64,000 nt of DNA from Sanderia malayensis (GCA_013076295.1 RQOL01000618.1:372001-436000), one strand, 5' to 3'; positions 47,980 to 60,963 are shown, counted from the stretch's first letter. Numbers and translations are program-made. The notes: generated by a model from the letters alone, not told the origin.

Positions 47980-48790
47980 ATATCCCGCTATAGCGAACTG
48001 TGAAGGGACCAAGAAAATAGTTCGTAATAGCGGGAGGAGTTCAATATACAGAGGGAAAATTTTCTATAAATAATTTCAGAGGAAAATGGTCCAGATTGTC
48101 TTACCTCAATTCAGTGTGCTACTTCAGTGGGCTACCTCAGTATACACACTGAGGTAGCACACTGAATTGTTCAATAAACGGCCTATAGAATGATAAGCGT
48201 TGTCGATCTAATGGATAGCCAATAGAAAATCAAAAGTAATAGATTTTTTCACTCAAAAAAATGTTCTATGATGAAACATAACAAGAAAGATCGTTACTTT
48301 TGTTTACTGCTTTACTTGAAAAAGTCGGTGATATGTTTCTGTTGTTTTTGTTTCTCCGTTCATTGATAGCTATATTAAAAAAAGAATCTTTGATAAAATA
48401 CTTCAATTTTGCCAGATATTATTGTATTTCCTTCTTTTCACATCAGTAAACACAGTACAGTAGACCTGACATAACAGAGACACAACACATGACTGGCCAT
48501 CATGACACATTAACTTTTCAATTAGCGAGAAAGCTTGAGATTACCACATATCTTTTATGTGTTTTAATCACACGTGATCACGGTCAGTTTTCTCAAAGGC
48601 TCGTTATACATTGGTTCTTTGTGATAAAGGGACCAGAAATTTGGTTCGTAATAACGAAAGTTCGTTATAATGAGTGTTCATTATACAGAGAGTATTATCA
48701 GTAGTATTTAATAGTCAGAATTCAAGGGTCCGAACTTTCAGTTCGTAATAGCGGGAAGTTCATTATAAGCGGGGTTCCTAATAGCGGCAT
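47980..48790. repeat. Pogo/Tigger-like terminal-sequence fragments
   Basis: Recurrent TTCGTAATAGCGGGA, TTCGTTATAATGAGTG and CTCGTTATACATTGG phrases resemble the GTTATAACG-rich ends of mariner/pogo elements. There is also a short AC-TGAGGTAGCACACTGAA palindrome near 48115-48160. No full element was delimited. Confidence 0.5.
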
Positions 48791-49669
48791 TCCGCTGCAG
48801 TTCTGCTCCCTGCTATAATACAATAACATAATCTGGGTGCCAGGTATTGATGCTCGAATAAAAAGACAAAATATCTAATGAAAACATATTCACTTGTCCT
48901 GGGTTTTGAGTCCTGGGTCCTTAGTTATGGGTGCTTTGTCATGGGTCATCGCATAGGGTCCTGGGTCCTCTTTTTCTGGTTGCCAAGTAAATGCGTCAAT
49001 AGAAAATGGCCAGATCCACAGTGAACAAAATGTCTTAAAACAAAACAACGTCTTGAGATGAAAAACAACATGTGGAGTTGCTGACTTTTAAAACTTAATT
49101 TCGCATTCAAAATCAGTTTCGGTGGTTAATTGTGTTCCAAAACAAAGCATGCTATTGTTTGTATTGCATTTTGTCGATTTCCCTCGAGCAAGTAGATGGA
49201 CATAGGCAACACCAGAAAATTCCAGCTGAATTGTGATATTACTAAAATCATATTTTGCAATGTAGTCTAATACCATTTCTTGCTAAACAAAAATTGATTG
49301 AATGCCTGGTTCTATAAAAATGAAAACGCTTGAAGCAATTTATCTTTTGGGTATAAAGCGAATTACCACCTACAGAGAGCATCCTTGCCCGTATAAATGG
49401 TCGTTTTTGATCACCTTTTGAAAACACGATTTTGATGATATATGAAAGGAACCGTTGGGCGAAATCGACATTCTTATTTCTATTCTTTCGCTAATCTTGC
49501 TTGTCATGATCATAGGGCCTATCTAAACGAGAGCTTGAAACATGACCAAGTCCGTCTAACCCAGCGTGTTGCGTAATGCGATTATCCAACGCCTAATATT
49601 TACCTAATGCGATTATCCAACGCCAACTTTAAATAAAGAAATTATTATTATTATTATAATTAATGCGTA

Positions 49670-51656
49670 CTTTAAAGGCCTAGTGCAATCAAAAATCACT
49701 TTCCCGTCTTTTGCAAAAAAATGAAATTTCAATCTTTACTGATTACTTTGGTGCCTGTTTTGTTTTTATTTGATCACGATAAGTATACTAAATTTGGCTT
49801 TGAAATGGGGCACCGACTGCGACATGGTATGACGTCATAACCATGACACAGATCGACTTTTATAATGGGAGAGTATCGGGAAAAAGTTTTCAAATCTGCA
49901 TTATGCGCAACCCCGGCTCTTCTTAAAAAATCGTTTTCCAGGGTGCAAAATTATAACTTTCCGCGCGTCGTTTCAGCTATTAACCAAAAAAATTAAACTT
50001 ACGGTAACGTTATAGCGGCGTTTTGAAAAAGAGTACTACAAACTGCGCGGTCAGTCAAACGACATCTTATTCCGCGCGGTCTGATTTCCAAGCAGCAGGA
50101 AGCATTCACAAAGGAAGTTTGTCAGAAATCAGGGATGACGGAGCTGTGTAAGTAAAACTAGTAGCCAACACGATGGCCGGGGTTGTTGTTAGAGGACAAG
50201 GCAAAGTAAGTTGTTACAGCAGTTAATTAATAAATGGGATTCGATTTTCAAGCAGCCGTTTTCAAAACAAATTTGAAATGAAATGAAACAGATAAGGAGA
50301 GCTGAAGGCGTGCATTTTACTCACAACACACATAGGCCAGACAGAAATTAAATACATAAAGCTACGGAAACACCAGTTTCATTTTTTGCCCATTTGAAAT
50401 TTTGGAACCATCGTATTTTAACAGAAAACTTGTAACACCTCTGACTATGATAATAAATTGCCATGCAGAATATTGCGATTAGTGTGATGTGATACAGAAT
50501 ATTGCAACTATTTTAGTTATCCGACTTCTACCCCGATGAAAACACTGTAGCAACTTGTACAACACGTTCTAGCCAGACGTAATTTAAAAGTAATTCGTTT
50601 TGATAAGACTGGACCGAAAATAGCCTAGCAGCATCAGATATATTATAAAAAGCCAACTCTGAGCATAAATAGTCCATGTAGATTCTGAAAACATCTCTGC
50701 ATTCTCTCACATACATCATATCATATGCGACTCAGTCAAGTCAAACAAATACAAGAGTATTTTTATTTTATATCGATACTGATAATCTCCGTTGTTTGCT
50801 TCCGCTCTCCGCCGCGGCTGATCGCCCTCCCGCAGTTTGACGTCATGACCAAAACGACCCCAATTCAGACCCTAATTACTCTCCCCAAATCGTGTTCTAA
50901 AATTATGAAAAAAATTTTAAAATTTGTGAAAACACTTTAATATTTATGCCTTGGGAAACGATTTTTGAGATTTATGAGCTATTTCTGGAGCTCTAAAGAA
51001 TACAGTTAAAAACTACAATACTCTTCAATACAAAAACTTGAATGCAAAAAAACCATATCACTTTTTTGATTGCAGTAGGCCTTTAAAGGAAGAAACTTTC
51101 GCGGGAAGAAACTCTCGCAACTTTCGCGTTTTTAGCCAAAATTCGCGAAAGTTTATTGCTCGAAACTTTCTAAAATATGAAATTCGCGAAAGTTTATTCT
51201 TTGATAAAAATTTCAAAATTGGAAATTTGCGAAAGTTTATTCTCGCGAAAAAACTATTTTGAGAAACTGGTAATCCCAGAGTGAAAGGCGACTAACAAAG
51301 AAAAACATTTACTCATTAGTTAGCTTCATGGAAAAAAGGGAAGACAGAAAAGGCGGAGTGAAAATGAAAACGAAGCTGACCCTCTTGAGAATTTGATGAT
51401 GATTCATCATCAAATTATTCATCATTGATAAATAATTTAATTACAATGTTCTTCTTCTGTTTACGTTGTAAAAATGAGAAAATTTTATGAAAAAAGTTTC
51501 ACTTTGAATAAAAACTATTTCAAGGCTTCTGTTTAAAGTTTCTGTTCAGACTTGGAATTCGCGAAAGTTTATTCTCGCAAAATATCCGATTTTGCCTAAA
51601 ACGAGTTATTTTTGCCTTGCGAAAGCTTCTTCCTGCGAAAGTTTCTTCCTTTGAAG
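49670..51656. mobile_element. Element B in H, TA target
   Basis: Ends CTTTAAAGGAAGAAACTTTCGC and its inverse finishing CTTCCTTTGAAG, flanked by TA (49668-49669, 51657-51658). The left terminal repeat is itself split by element A. B proper is about 580 bp with several GCGAAAGTTTATTCTCGC repeats. Confidence 0.8.
49676..51082. mobile_element. Element A, copy 2, inside B
   Basis: Same ends and interior as the 43.1-kb copy, 1407 bp. TTAA is duplicated at 49672-49675 and 51083-51086; the target TTAA lies in the CTTTAAAGG terminus of B. Confidence 0.88.
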
Positions 51657-52129
51657 TATCCGACTTGAAATGTTCCAATTTTTTAGCAACAGGGTCCCTT
51701 CTCATCAAGTAAGACCTGTCAGCAACAAGCAAATTAACATGTACACGTGTATCATAGGCGAGGGCGCACCACACTGAAAAACTCGATAAGGTCGACATCT
51801 CACAGAAGGGCCGCACTGATAAGTGATGGAGAATTGACGGAGATGCGCCCAGTGAAAAGTGAATTCTCCATAAAGAATTCACTTTTGGGCGTGAGGGAAA
51901 TCTTCCGTCGCGTGAGGGAAAGGGCGTGAGGGAAAGGTTCCGTCGCGCAGCCCCAGAGCTGCACTTTCACTGGAAAATCTCTGATAAACAAGCATGATCT
52001 GGCAGACCTGGCAGATCTGCCTCTAAGATTTATTAACGCCTTGAAAATACAATGCTGCACATCAATGCTGCATGCACGCGACTAAAATTCTCGAGAATGA
52101 GCGTTGTAAACGAGTTGTTTTTACTCAAC

Positions 52130-53267
52130 TCAAAGTTATAATAAATGGTTCGTTTCTTCCACAGTGCAATTTATATTCTGTAGTTTTAGCCTTTTTACCT
52201 TTAGCAACTTTTTTTGTACAGCTGAAACTTTAATTCCTTCTGTCATCGCCAATAAAATATTCGCTGTCTTGCAAGAAATCAAAGGAACCTTGAGGTGACT
52301 CGCGACAGATGGCTTATATTTCACTGTATTATCAGAAAGTGAAGAAAATAATATCAAATTAAAGTCAAACTTTGCGAGCCTAAAAGTTGAGCTTGAGCAA
52401 AACTGAATAACTAATTTTATTGACTATTCACGTTTTTTAACTCCTGGACATAAAATACCCTGGATTTAATTTTCAGGATTGAACGCAGCAAATTCAAAAG
52501 ACTTGTTTGTTTTGAGACCACTCAAGCAATCACTTTGACTTCAATTTTCGATCTTGTTTCATCAAAGTTAAAAAATTTTTATTTTCCAAAAAAAATGAAA
52601 TACTATAATTGCTGTATTAGCTTCATAAGCATACAGCTAGAAAACTTTCTTTTTTCGCCTGATACTTGCAACGAGTCAAAAATGCTCCCCGTCTCTTCCG
52701 TGCGTGATCGTGCTCGTGGTCCCTCCCTACCACAGCACAGCGTGTCCAGCGTCTAGTATGGTACGTCATGTTGTTTGTTGTTTCAACAAGTTTACATTTT
52801 ATCCAATGAAAAACTTGCAAAGTGATATAATACTTGGTAGCCTCACTTCAAATCAAAAGTGAACGTTTGAATCTGAGGCACATACCTTATATGGACAAGT
52901 AAACAAAAACACAGGGCATTCGTAAACGTGGAGCCATCTGTTGCCCAAAATATAACGGTCAATGGTACTTACCAATGGAAGGGCATAAATCACAATTTAT
53001 TCAGAATATTTGTCCTGTGCGTCTTCATAATAATATTGATCGTTATGTTCTGAGCTTCGAAAACCAGCGATGTTGTTTTCGTCTCAATTTGAATAAAACA
53101 AAACACTAGCGCCGCGGAGCCCTGCAGTTGTCACCAGGCAGTTACATGAGAAATGCATGATGACAACTTGCTGCTTTTCAGCGTTGAGCAAATTTCTAGA
53201 TTTCTTGCATTCCAATTAATTACCAGCACTGCGCTAAGTCCGCAGAAAGTTGACTGTACATGGGCCC
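52130..53267. mobile_element. MITE family P, degraded copy 3
   Basis: Matches P in two blocks (about 52195-52290 and 52916-53267) separated by unrelated sequence; the right end GACTGTACATGGGCCC is intact and the left end is missing. Confidence 0.7.
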
Positions 53268-53269
53268 AA

Positions 53270-53372
53270 TGACCATCTACGCGGGCAGCGATGCTCATTT
53301 CAGGTGCTAATTTTCTTAATCCTTTGAAGAATTTGAGCATGCTTGTTTTTTGCTCTCGTGTAGATGGGCCCA
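53270..53372. mobile_element. Tiny MITE with CTCGTGTAGATGGGCCC end
   Basis: The right end GCTCTCGTGTAGATGGGCCC pairs imperfectly with the left CCATCTACGCGGGCAGC. About 100 bases, abutting P copy 3. Confidence 0.5.
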
Positions 53373-53480
53373 TATATATGTTCCTTCAAATGCATGCATA
53401 CATAAGCATGGTGCCGAAAGATCGTCATTGGATGGGCTGACAGCAGTTGATGGACCCTGCTGCTATAAATTTGGAACATA

Positions 53481-54289
53481 GGCCCCATGTACACGAGCTA
53501 CTTTTCTAAATATTTGGAGAGATTAACGAGTTAGCACCTTCCTTTTCCCTTGTACATGGTCTTTTTTAGAAATTCTACCAGCCAAACATTTTAGTAAGGA
53601 TGAAAAGGGCCGCTTAATTAGTATTGGGATGCTCGCGAGCATCCCAATGCTAATTCACCTCTTGTTTTCTCGGTGATACATGTCAACGCGGATTAAATGT
53701 TGTCTTCTTTCTCTGTTAATTTTTTTTACAAGCACGATGTCTGACGAAGAATTTTTTATGCCGCTTCTCATAGCTGTACATATATTGGAACAAAATCGAC
53801 AACGTTCGTTGCAAAGGAACGGTGAACGGTGTTGGAAATCCATGCATAGGAATACGTGATGGTATAAACGATGTTGATAGCGGAGTACTCGTTCTGCTAA
53901 AACTCGGTGTTACATAAGATAGAGGCTGACTCATGTAAAGGCTTGTATCGTGAGAATCTTCAAAAATTCTTTATTTTGAGACCCAGAGTTTTAATTTTCA
54001 GAAAAATTTTAATTTACAATTCGTCTAAAGGCAGCCATTTTGATAACAACAGAGGTTACTCGTGTACGTGTACCTGGTGAAAGCAATTATGAAATTCAAA
54101 TTATTTTTTCAATCAGAAAAACAGGCGCGATAGGGAAGCCAATTATCAAATCAATCATCGGGGTTAAGGTGCTACTTGAAATCTATTTTAGATTTTAGAA
54201 AATTTTAGTCGGAAACGTTGGCATTTGGAATTTATGGCAGTACTCCCTACTGTTTTAGGAAGAATTTTTGGTCTCGTGTACATGGGCCC
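53481..54289. mobile_element. MITE Q, GGGCCCATGTACACGAG termini
   Basis: Ends GGCCCCATGTACACGAG / CTCGTGTACATGGGCCC with the 3-bp duplication ATA (53478-53480, 54290-54292). 809 bp; short minus frames inside look non-coding. Confidence 0.85.
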
Positions 54290-55051
54290 ATAAGGAATAT
54301 GGAAGCCCGATGCGCATTAATTTGATAATCATATTAGGCAACACGCTAATTTGGACAGACTTGGTCGTGTTTCAAGCTCTCCTGTAGATGTGCCCTTTAT
54401 TCAGAGCATTCACAGCCCACGAATTCAAGTGAAAACAATTTGTGGACTCATGTTTGAAAAGAAAAACAGCTACGAATGAGAAAGCAGTTCATTGTCCCAA
54501 CGGCATAAAGGAGGGAAGATTTTCGTTCAAAGCCACGAAAAATCTGCACGTTCAAAGTTCTAGAAGATGTTTGCAACAATAAGACAGGCCTTGAATTCGT
54601 GGGATGTGAAACAGATTAGGAGTTACTCTCAACACTTTCTCGACACTCTTGTTTTCTTGCTGATTTATGTCATGGGATTGAAGACAAAGGCAAGAATCAA
54701 CAACAGACAAGAATCAGCATTTTAGTTGGCAAATTAGCATTTTCTACTGCTTACTTGGCAAACCTGGTAGTGGTCAGCATAATTCATGAAATCAATTATT
54801 ACTAACAACGGGTCACCGTCCCGGAGGCACGCTAATTAATGCTGCACAAAAAGCGATCGGTCATTTGAGAATAATTAAAACCCTACAAGGCACAACATCC
54901 ATTTGCCGGCACGTTAATTTATCGGTTCTTCTAATTAAAGTTTATTAAATTCCCATAAGGTCTCACTTCTGCGGACACGCAAAGTAATATACTTTCAGTT
55001 GAAATTATGCAAGTTTTATGATTATGGGTGTATTTGCAACTGTTGCAAGTT
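54290..55051. other. H fragment and unassigned spacer
   Basis: 54290-54403 is an inverted, diverged H fragment ending in CAAGCTCTCCTGTAGATG. The rest to 55051 shows no gene. Confidence 0.5.
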
Positions 55052-55561
55052 GAATATTGCAACTATTTTAGTTATCCGACTTCTACCCCGATGAAAACAC
55101 TGTAGCAACTTGTACAACACGTTCTAGCCAGACGTAATTTAAAAGTAATTCGTTTTGATAAGACTGGACCGAAAATAGCCTAGCAGCATCAGATATATTA
55201 TAAAAAGCCAACTCTGAGCATAAATAGTCCATGTAGATTCTGAAAACATCTCTGCATTCTCTCACATACATCATATCATATGCGACTCAGTCAAGTCAAA
55301 CAAATACAAGAGTATTTTTATTTTATATCGATACTGATAATCTCCGTTGTTTGCTTCCGCTCTCCGCCGCGGCTGATCGCCCTCCCGCAGTTTGACGTCA
55401 TGACCAAAACGACCCCAATTCAGACCCTAATTACTCTCCCCAAATCGTGTTCTAAAATTATGAAAAAAATTTTAAAATTTGTGAAAACACTTTAATATTT
55501 ATGCCTTGGGAAACGATTTTTGAGATTTATGAGCTATTTCTGGAGCTCTAAAGAATACAGT
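55052..55561. repeat. 510-bp exact duplicate of 50497-51006
   Basis: Collinear at a constant 4555-base offset with no difference seen by eye, from GAATATTGCAACTATTTTAG to AAAGAATACAGT. It is an internal slice of element A lacking both ends, so it did not arrive as a complete element. Confidence 0.92.
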
Positions 55562-56122
55562 AAGCAAATGCAGCGCACAAAATGCATCAACCACAGGCAA
55601 GCGTAGCGAGCAAACCCATTGTACGTGGGTTTGAAAGGGGCACGAGGGTAAGCGAATACAGCGCACGAAGTGCATCAACCACAGACAAGGGTAGCGAGCT
55701 AACGCCTTGTACGTGGGGTTGAAAGGGGCATGAGGGTAAGCGAATGCAGCGCACGAAGTGCATCAACCACAGACAAGTGTAGCAAGCTAACGCCTTGTAC
55801 GTGGGGTTGAAAGGGGCATGAGGGTAAGCGAATGCAGCGCACAAAGTGCGTCAACCACAGGCGAGTGTAGCAAGCTAATCTATTGTACGTGGGGTTGAAA
55901 GGGGCAGGAGGGTAACCGAATGCAGCGCACGAAGTGCGTCAACCACAGACAAGTGTAGCGAGCTATCGCCTTGTACGTGGGGTTAAAAGGGGCATGAGGG
56001 TAAGCAAATGCAGCGCACGAAATGCATCAACCACAGGCGAGCGTAGCGAGCAAATCCATTGCACGTGGGTTTGAAAGGGGCACAAGGGTAAGCGAATACA
56101 GCGCACGAGGTGCGCCAGCCAC
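55561..56122. repeat. 88-bp tandem satellite, about 6.4 units
   Basis: Unit starts at 55561, 55649, 55737, 55825, 55913, 56001 and 56089, each opening TAAGCGAATRCAGCGCACGA and closing TTGAAAGGGGCAYGAGGG. Units differ by a few substitutions without indels. They contain the hairpin GCGCACGAAGTGC. Confidence 0.93.
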
Positions 56123-57433
56123 ATTCAATTTTTTTCACTTGCCCCCCTCCGGGAAGCGAGCAAACGCGAGCGCCCCCGGCTAGAAGTAAATTGCAGATCA
56201 CAAAATGAAGAACAACCATTCGGTTTGCCTAATGATACCACGGATGACATGTTTCTGATGCCGAATTAAAGCCAATTCTAATGACAGTAGAAGCCATTCC
56301 TACTGCTTCGCTGGAAATGATCTTTTGTAGATGTAACACACAATGCAGTAACAACCGCTGCAGATGCAGAAAGTCGAGACTGCCATGTACATCTTTATGT
56401 AATTGCAAGAAAGCTACAGAAGATGACACCTGTCTGAACGATCACCATTGAGGTATTTACTAACTTGAATTTAAAGTATTTTTAATCTCGTTCATCTTGG
56501 ATTATGTTAAGATTCGGACAAGACACTCGGTAATTCATTTCAAATCTTAATTTAGGGTTTAGCTTTTTTATACTACTATTCCAGCTTTGCATTCTTGGCA
56601 CATAAAAATGATTTATTCAATCTTTGAAGACGTCAGGATTTTTGCAGATAATGACGTCATGCAAAATAATAACCATTCTCGATAAAATAAAGTCATAGGA
56701 TTGCAAATTTTTGGTTTTTTTGATACATTGCAGATTTCTTGTGCAAAGAATGGAAACAACTTGCAAGTATCACAAATGGGAAGTTAATGGTAAAATTTTC
56801 ATAAAATGTGACGTCATAATGACGTCAAGTGTGTTATAAAATGTTTCAAAAAGTACCCTATTGAATACTAATTTTTGCTGTACACAATTTCACCAGATTT
56901 TTTCTTAATAATTGCAATATTGGCAACTGTCATAGTCATATATGGTGACAGAGGTTGCCATAAAACATTTGTCTAAGTTTGGAAGGCAGGCAGCTATTTT
57001 GAATATGCAAATTAGGGCCTTAAACGCAAAAATTTCGCTTGGGATCCGCCAAATTCGTGATCAGCATAGTCGAAATGCCCTAAAACGATTGGATCCCAGC
57101 TTCTACCCCAAAATGACCCTTGATTTCATTTTTAGAGCCTTTTCAGAGAAATGGAACCAGAATTACAATAGATGTTTTTGTTCTTTTGTTTCTTAAAACA
57201 GAAGAAAACAATAAAAATGGTTTCTTATAAATAAAAAAACATGTATTCCATTTTTCAAATTCAATAGTAATTCAACATCATGGAAATACATAACGTGATA
57301 TGACACTAACATAACAGATGCAGAATATTTCACTATTTTAATTTTTAGATTTTAGCAATTTTGCTGGCTAAAATGCTGGCACAAGTTGATCAGGTGGAGA
57401 CTGGTTGTTCATGGCTGCATAGATTCTCCCGTC
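56123..57433. other. Intergenic, nothing firm
   Basis: A short C/G-rich patch near 56145-56185 and two or three TGACGTCA-type palindromes (56654, 56811, 56821). An 84-codon plus frame at 56942-57196 is unrecognised. Confidence 0.4.
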
Positions 57434-59019
57434 TCATCCCCTTTCTTCATTGCGGCCAAGTAGACTTTTACGGAGGCAGCTTTGCAGGTATTGCTCAACT
57501 TGGAGTCTCTTGAACTCGTTCACTGCAATATTCAGTGAGAGAACATTAGCAGGCCACAGGGCAGTGAACCACTGAGATCTGATGAAAACATCCAGGCAAT
57601 GTTGGATGTAGGCCTGTAGGCCGTTATTTTCAAAAATTGATTGCAAAACGTCAACGAAGCGAGTGAAGATCTTCGGGGCTAAGCGTAAACCAAATGGCAA
57701 GGCAAGGTCAACAAAGTAGTAACCCCCCAGGACATGCCAAGAAAGGGCCGGCCATCGTGCCTTTGCAGAGCTGGTCAGTTATGTATTTATCAATTACCTC
57801 AGGCTGACGAATGGCTGACAGGCAATTCCGAGTCGCTGATAATGGCATCGGGATGAGAAGACAAACGCAAATAATCATGCCAAGAGTAAATTCGCAAAAT
57901 TGTTATCACGGCAGGCAAAGGAAACGAATAAATTGAATTGTCTAAAATATAAAAATAAAGTCATTTTGAGCGCGGCTTTTTGACAGATGACACTGGAGAA
58001 GGGGAGCGATGGCGTCTACGGTTGTCATCACCGGTAAGGCAGTAGCTTTGGCTGAAGGACAACCTCTTGCTCTGTGGTCGTCTTCGCAGAGATAACATCG
58101 GTGGGCATAAATGCATTGTGTGCCGAATTTGCAAGATAAAAAATTCCATGATCTGCATGTACTCGATTGATTGCCCTGTCCGGACGGCAGAGGTTTGATA
58201 TGCGACTGTCCTGCGGACACTTGCCCCACTTTTTTCAGCCCGGATGTCAAAAGAGTGGTCATATAAAGTGTGGGGTAAACTGTCGCCCATGCAAGCAATG
58301 GATTGTTGGCTGCTTGTTTTCTAAATGCGGGATATCCCTGTGCGCCTTTGCAATTATTGTGAAATAGGCCAATAATGATGGAAGCTTGTGTGCAGCATTT
58401 TTAATCACGATGGACGCAAAATGGCCCCGGCTTCCGCCCAGTCTTCAAACGTGCGAACTGGTTGCGATGTTTTAGCAGGGCGATCAAGTTGTAGGTTTGG
58501 CGGGGAGGTTAAGGGCAAATTCTCAATGTTGTAGAGTCGCAGGAGCGTAAAGTCGACAAACTTTTCCTGCTCTATCAATCCCATCAGGAAACCTGGGACA
58601 GGTGGCAAGCCACCCATCACGGAAACAGCTGGGAGGGATGGCAAGGACATCCATTGCTGAGGAGGCAAGAACCAACCATCTTGGGACAAATTTGCCATGT
58701 TTCCAAGAGTTAGGCTTAGGGATGAAGCTTGGTTGTACGATGGTCCTGGGGTAGAATTGTCACCCACAGAATCGGCTGATGAGGAAGGTAGCATAGATGG
58801 CGCGGCCCGTAAAAAGCTGGGGACGCTTGGAAAACTCGCTTGACCTCCCTGTTCGACGGTAGGGGACATACCTGGGGCTGGCATGGGTTGAGCCTGACTA
58901 TTAGATGGTATTGAGGCTTGAAGGAGTGTATCCCAAATCTCCGCAATGGAGTCCTCGACGACATCTAGGCGAGTGTTATTTTGTTGTCCCAAGACATCGT
59001 TGCTATTGTTGTTTGCCAT
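57434..59019 (-). pseudogene. Degraded retrotransposon gag-like ORF and RT fragment
   Basis: Minus strand, 59019-58405: 204-residue Pro/Ser-rich gag-like protein ending in EKFVDFTLLRLYNIE and VRTFEDWAEAG, as in cnidarian DIRS- or Gypsy-like elements. Downstream frames to 57960 carry CRSWNFLSCKFGTQCIYAH and a Cys/His knuckle (CYLCEDDHRARGCP). At 57700-57640 comes MPFGLRLAPKIFTRFVD, a reverse-transcriptase block without the following catalytic YxDD. Frame changes, stops and missing RNase H/integrase or recombinase make it inactive. LTRs or split repeats were not identified. Confidence 0.75.
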
Positions 59020-60963
59020 GGTTGGTTAACGAAACACGTAGAGTACGGAAACAAAACAAAGAAAGATCTCACCCGACTTCACGTGGTCTTGTGTGCGTAG
59101 ACGGCTTTGTGGGTAATCCGCAATAAAACGATAAATTGAGAAATTTCATTTAAAAAGTATTTAATGTGGACAGAAATCAATCACTCACAGTTTATCACAT
59201 GCGTAGTTTTTATAGGTCCGATATTCCTTAATTGCTATTACTAGCCAGGGGTCAATAAAGTTTCCGCACGTCAGGTGTTTTACCAAAAATATTTGACCTG
59301 TTTATTTCAAGCCCATTATTAAGAGACCCTTCTTAAGGGAAAGGAAACTCAAATAAGCGACAAGCTAAACATTTTTTTGTGTACAATCATAAAAACTGTC
59401 TCTTTTTCTTGTTGTCTTGGTGATGAGTTGGACTTCTTGGCTTTACCAGTAACACAGCCTTTGACTTTGTAGTTTATGGTACTACTACTATTGTAGCAAG
59501 CAGATTGATTTTCCCCTGATGTTGAGGGTAAAGTCGATCTGCTTGCTCCATGCACCCTGTTGCTGTTGTGAAAAAATCTGCTGCTACCATCATTATCTCT
59601 ATGGCTGCTAGCATCATTATCTCCTGGCTCAACCAGCCCTACGGGGGCATGACATCAGTCCTGTCCTGACAGGAGGAGGGCGAATGCTGGGAAAAGCTGC
59701 CTCAGAGTGTCCTGTGTTGTCCCTTTGTCTACCGTTTCAGTAGAAACAGTTCGCTCTCCATCACTTTGACAAAGTGCCGTAGTTGCCAATGCCACTTCTA
59801 CGACGATCTCTATGAGCTTTGACAAAAGATTGTGTCTAGACAATTCCACACTTCCAAAAACTTCCACCGACTTCCACAAGCACATGCACAAGCACAAGCC
59901 CCACAGTTAAACAACAGCCACAGCGAAATTTTACCCAATTGTTCTCAAATATGTTAGCTATGCCGAATGGCTAAACATTCGTTAATTATTCCGGCTCTAT
60001 GTGTTACGTTACGTGATAGTCTAGACCATTTGGTCTAGATCATGGTCTTATCATAATTAACTATGATCTTACAAAAATTTGGCGTGACGAAATACACAAG
60101 GTGCTTGGAAAAAAGCAGGCAGGTATTGTGAAAAACACACAGAACTTTAAAATAATGGTAGTATTTTGAAACTTCCTCGATCACTCATTTGAATTTGTAT
60201 AAATTGGGAATATGGTTTTCTGAAAACGCAATAGTGCTGCAAAACTCGTGAGAAATTCTTTGAATGCGGATGGTATTACAAAATGCAATGTCTTGGTATT
60301 GCAAAATGATGTTCCTATTATAAGCAGAGGGAGCTTATGTCCCCACTTGAAGCATGCCCTTTTTGTGGATAATAAATTTTCCCAGTTGAGATTAAGCATT
60401 GTGTCACACGGCACATGGTTTTTATTGTGGTGGCCCCACTTTTTGTTACACTCCCACACTTCCATTCATTACCCCTCAGCCCCATTCTTGCCTACAGAAA
60501 CACCCTACTATAAAGATGCTATTCATAACCAACCATGAATGACTTCAATCATACCATATCATACCTTACAAACATACTATACATAAACCACCATCCTGAT
60601 ATACAATACCACACAATACTAACGTATTTCCTCTAATCAGCACCCACCCTAAAATCAAAAAATGTGAGCTAATTCTTAAATTTTCACTCTTTGGTTCAAA
60701 TAATTTTGCTAAATATTTTTCTATTTTTGCAAAATATTAAATAAGCACATGGGCACTTATTAGAGGAAATACGGTATTCCCTAACTCAATTATCAATTAA
60801 GTTTACAACCACTGAGGGAAGTACTTTTTTTGCAGCCTATTAATGATCATGTTTTTTATGATTTGTAATATGAAATATTCTTCATGGTTCCAGTTTTAGT
60901 TGCCTAGGTGTTAAGAATTATGTGTCTTTTTACTCAAAGTTATTCCATTAAAAGTCAAATTGT
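59020..60963. other. Intergenic, with unassigned minus frames
   Basis: Open frames at 59349-59555, 59655-59897 and 60181-60465 show no recognisable family or splice context. A TACCATATCATAC simple-sequence patch lies at 60540-60620. Confidence 0.35.
60622..60774. mobile_element. Second CGTATTTCCTCTAAT MITE
   Basis: Left end ACGTATTTCCTCTAATCAGC and right end TTATTAGAGGAAATACGG, TA at both sides. Same family as 6106-6211 but about 50 bases longer. Confidence 0.75.

Larger units (their letters stand above)
49513..51760. mobile_element. Family H, copy 2, split by nested insertions
   Basis: Left part begins GGGCCTATCTAAACGAGAGC; the sequence leaves off at GCGTA (49669) and resumes at TATCCGACTTGAAATG (51657). 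The copy at 39223 reads straight through GCGTATCCGAC, giving the pre-insertion site. Confidence 0.85.

Noticed and set aside
50528..50940. Two pairs of identical small proteins (also at 55083-55495)
   Set aside because: Identity comes from the 510-bp duplication of a non-coding part of element A, not from conserved genes.
58167..58367. Plus-strand frame over the retroelement
   Set aside because: Antisense of the gag-like Cys/His region of a minus-strand retrotransposon.
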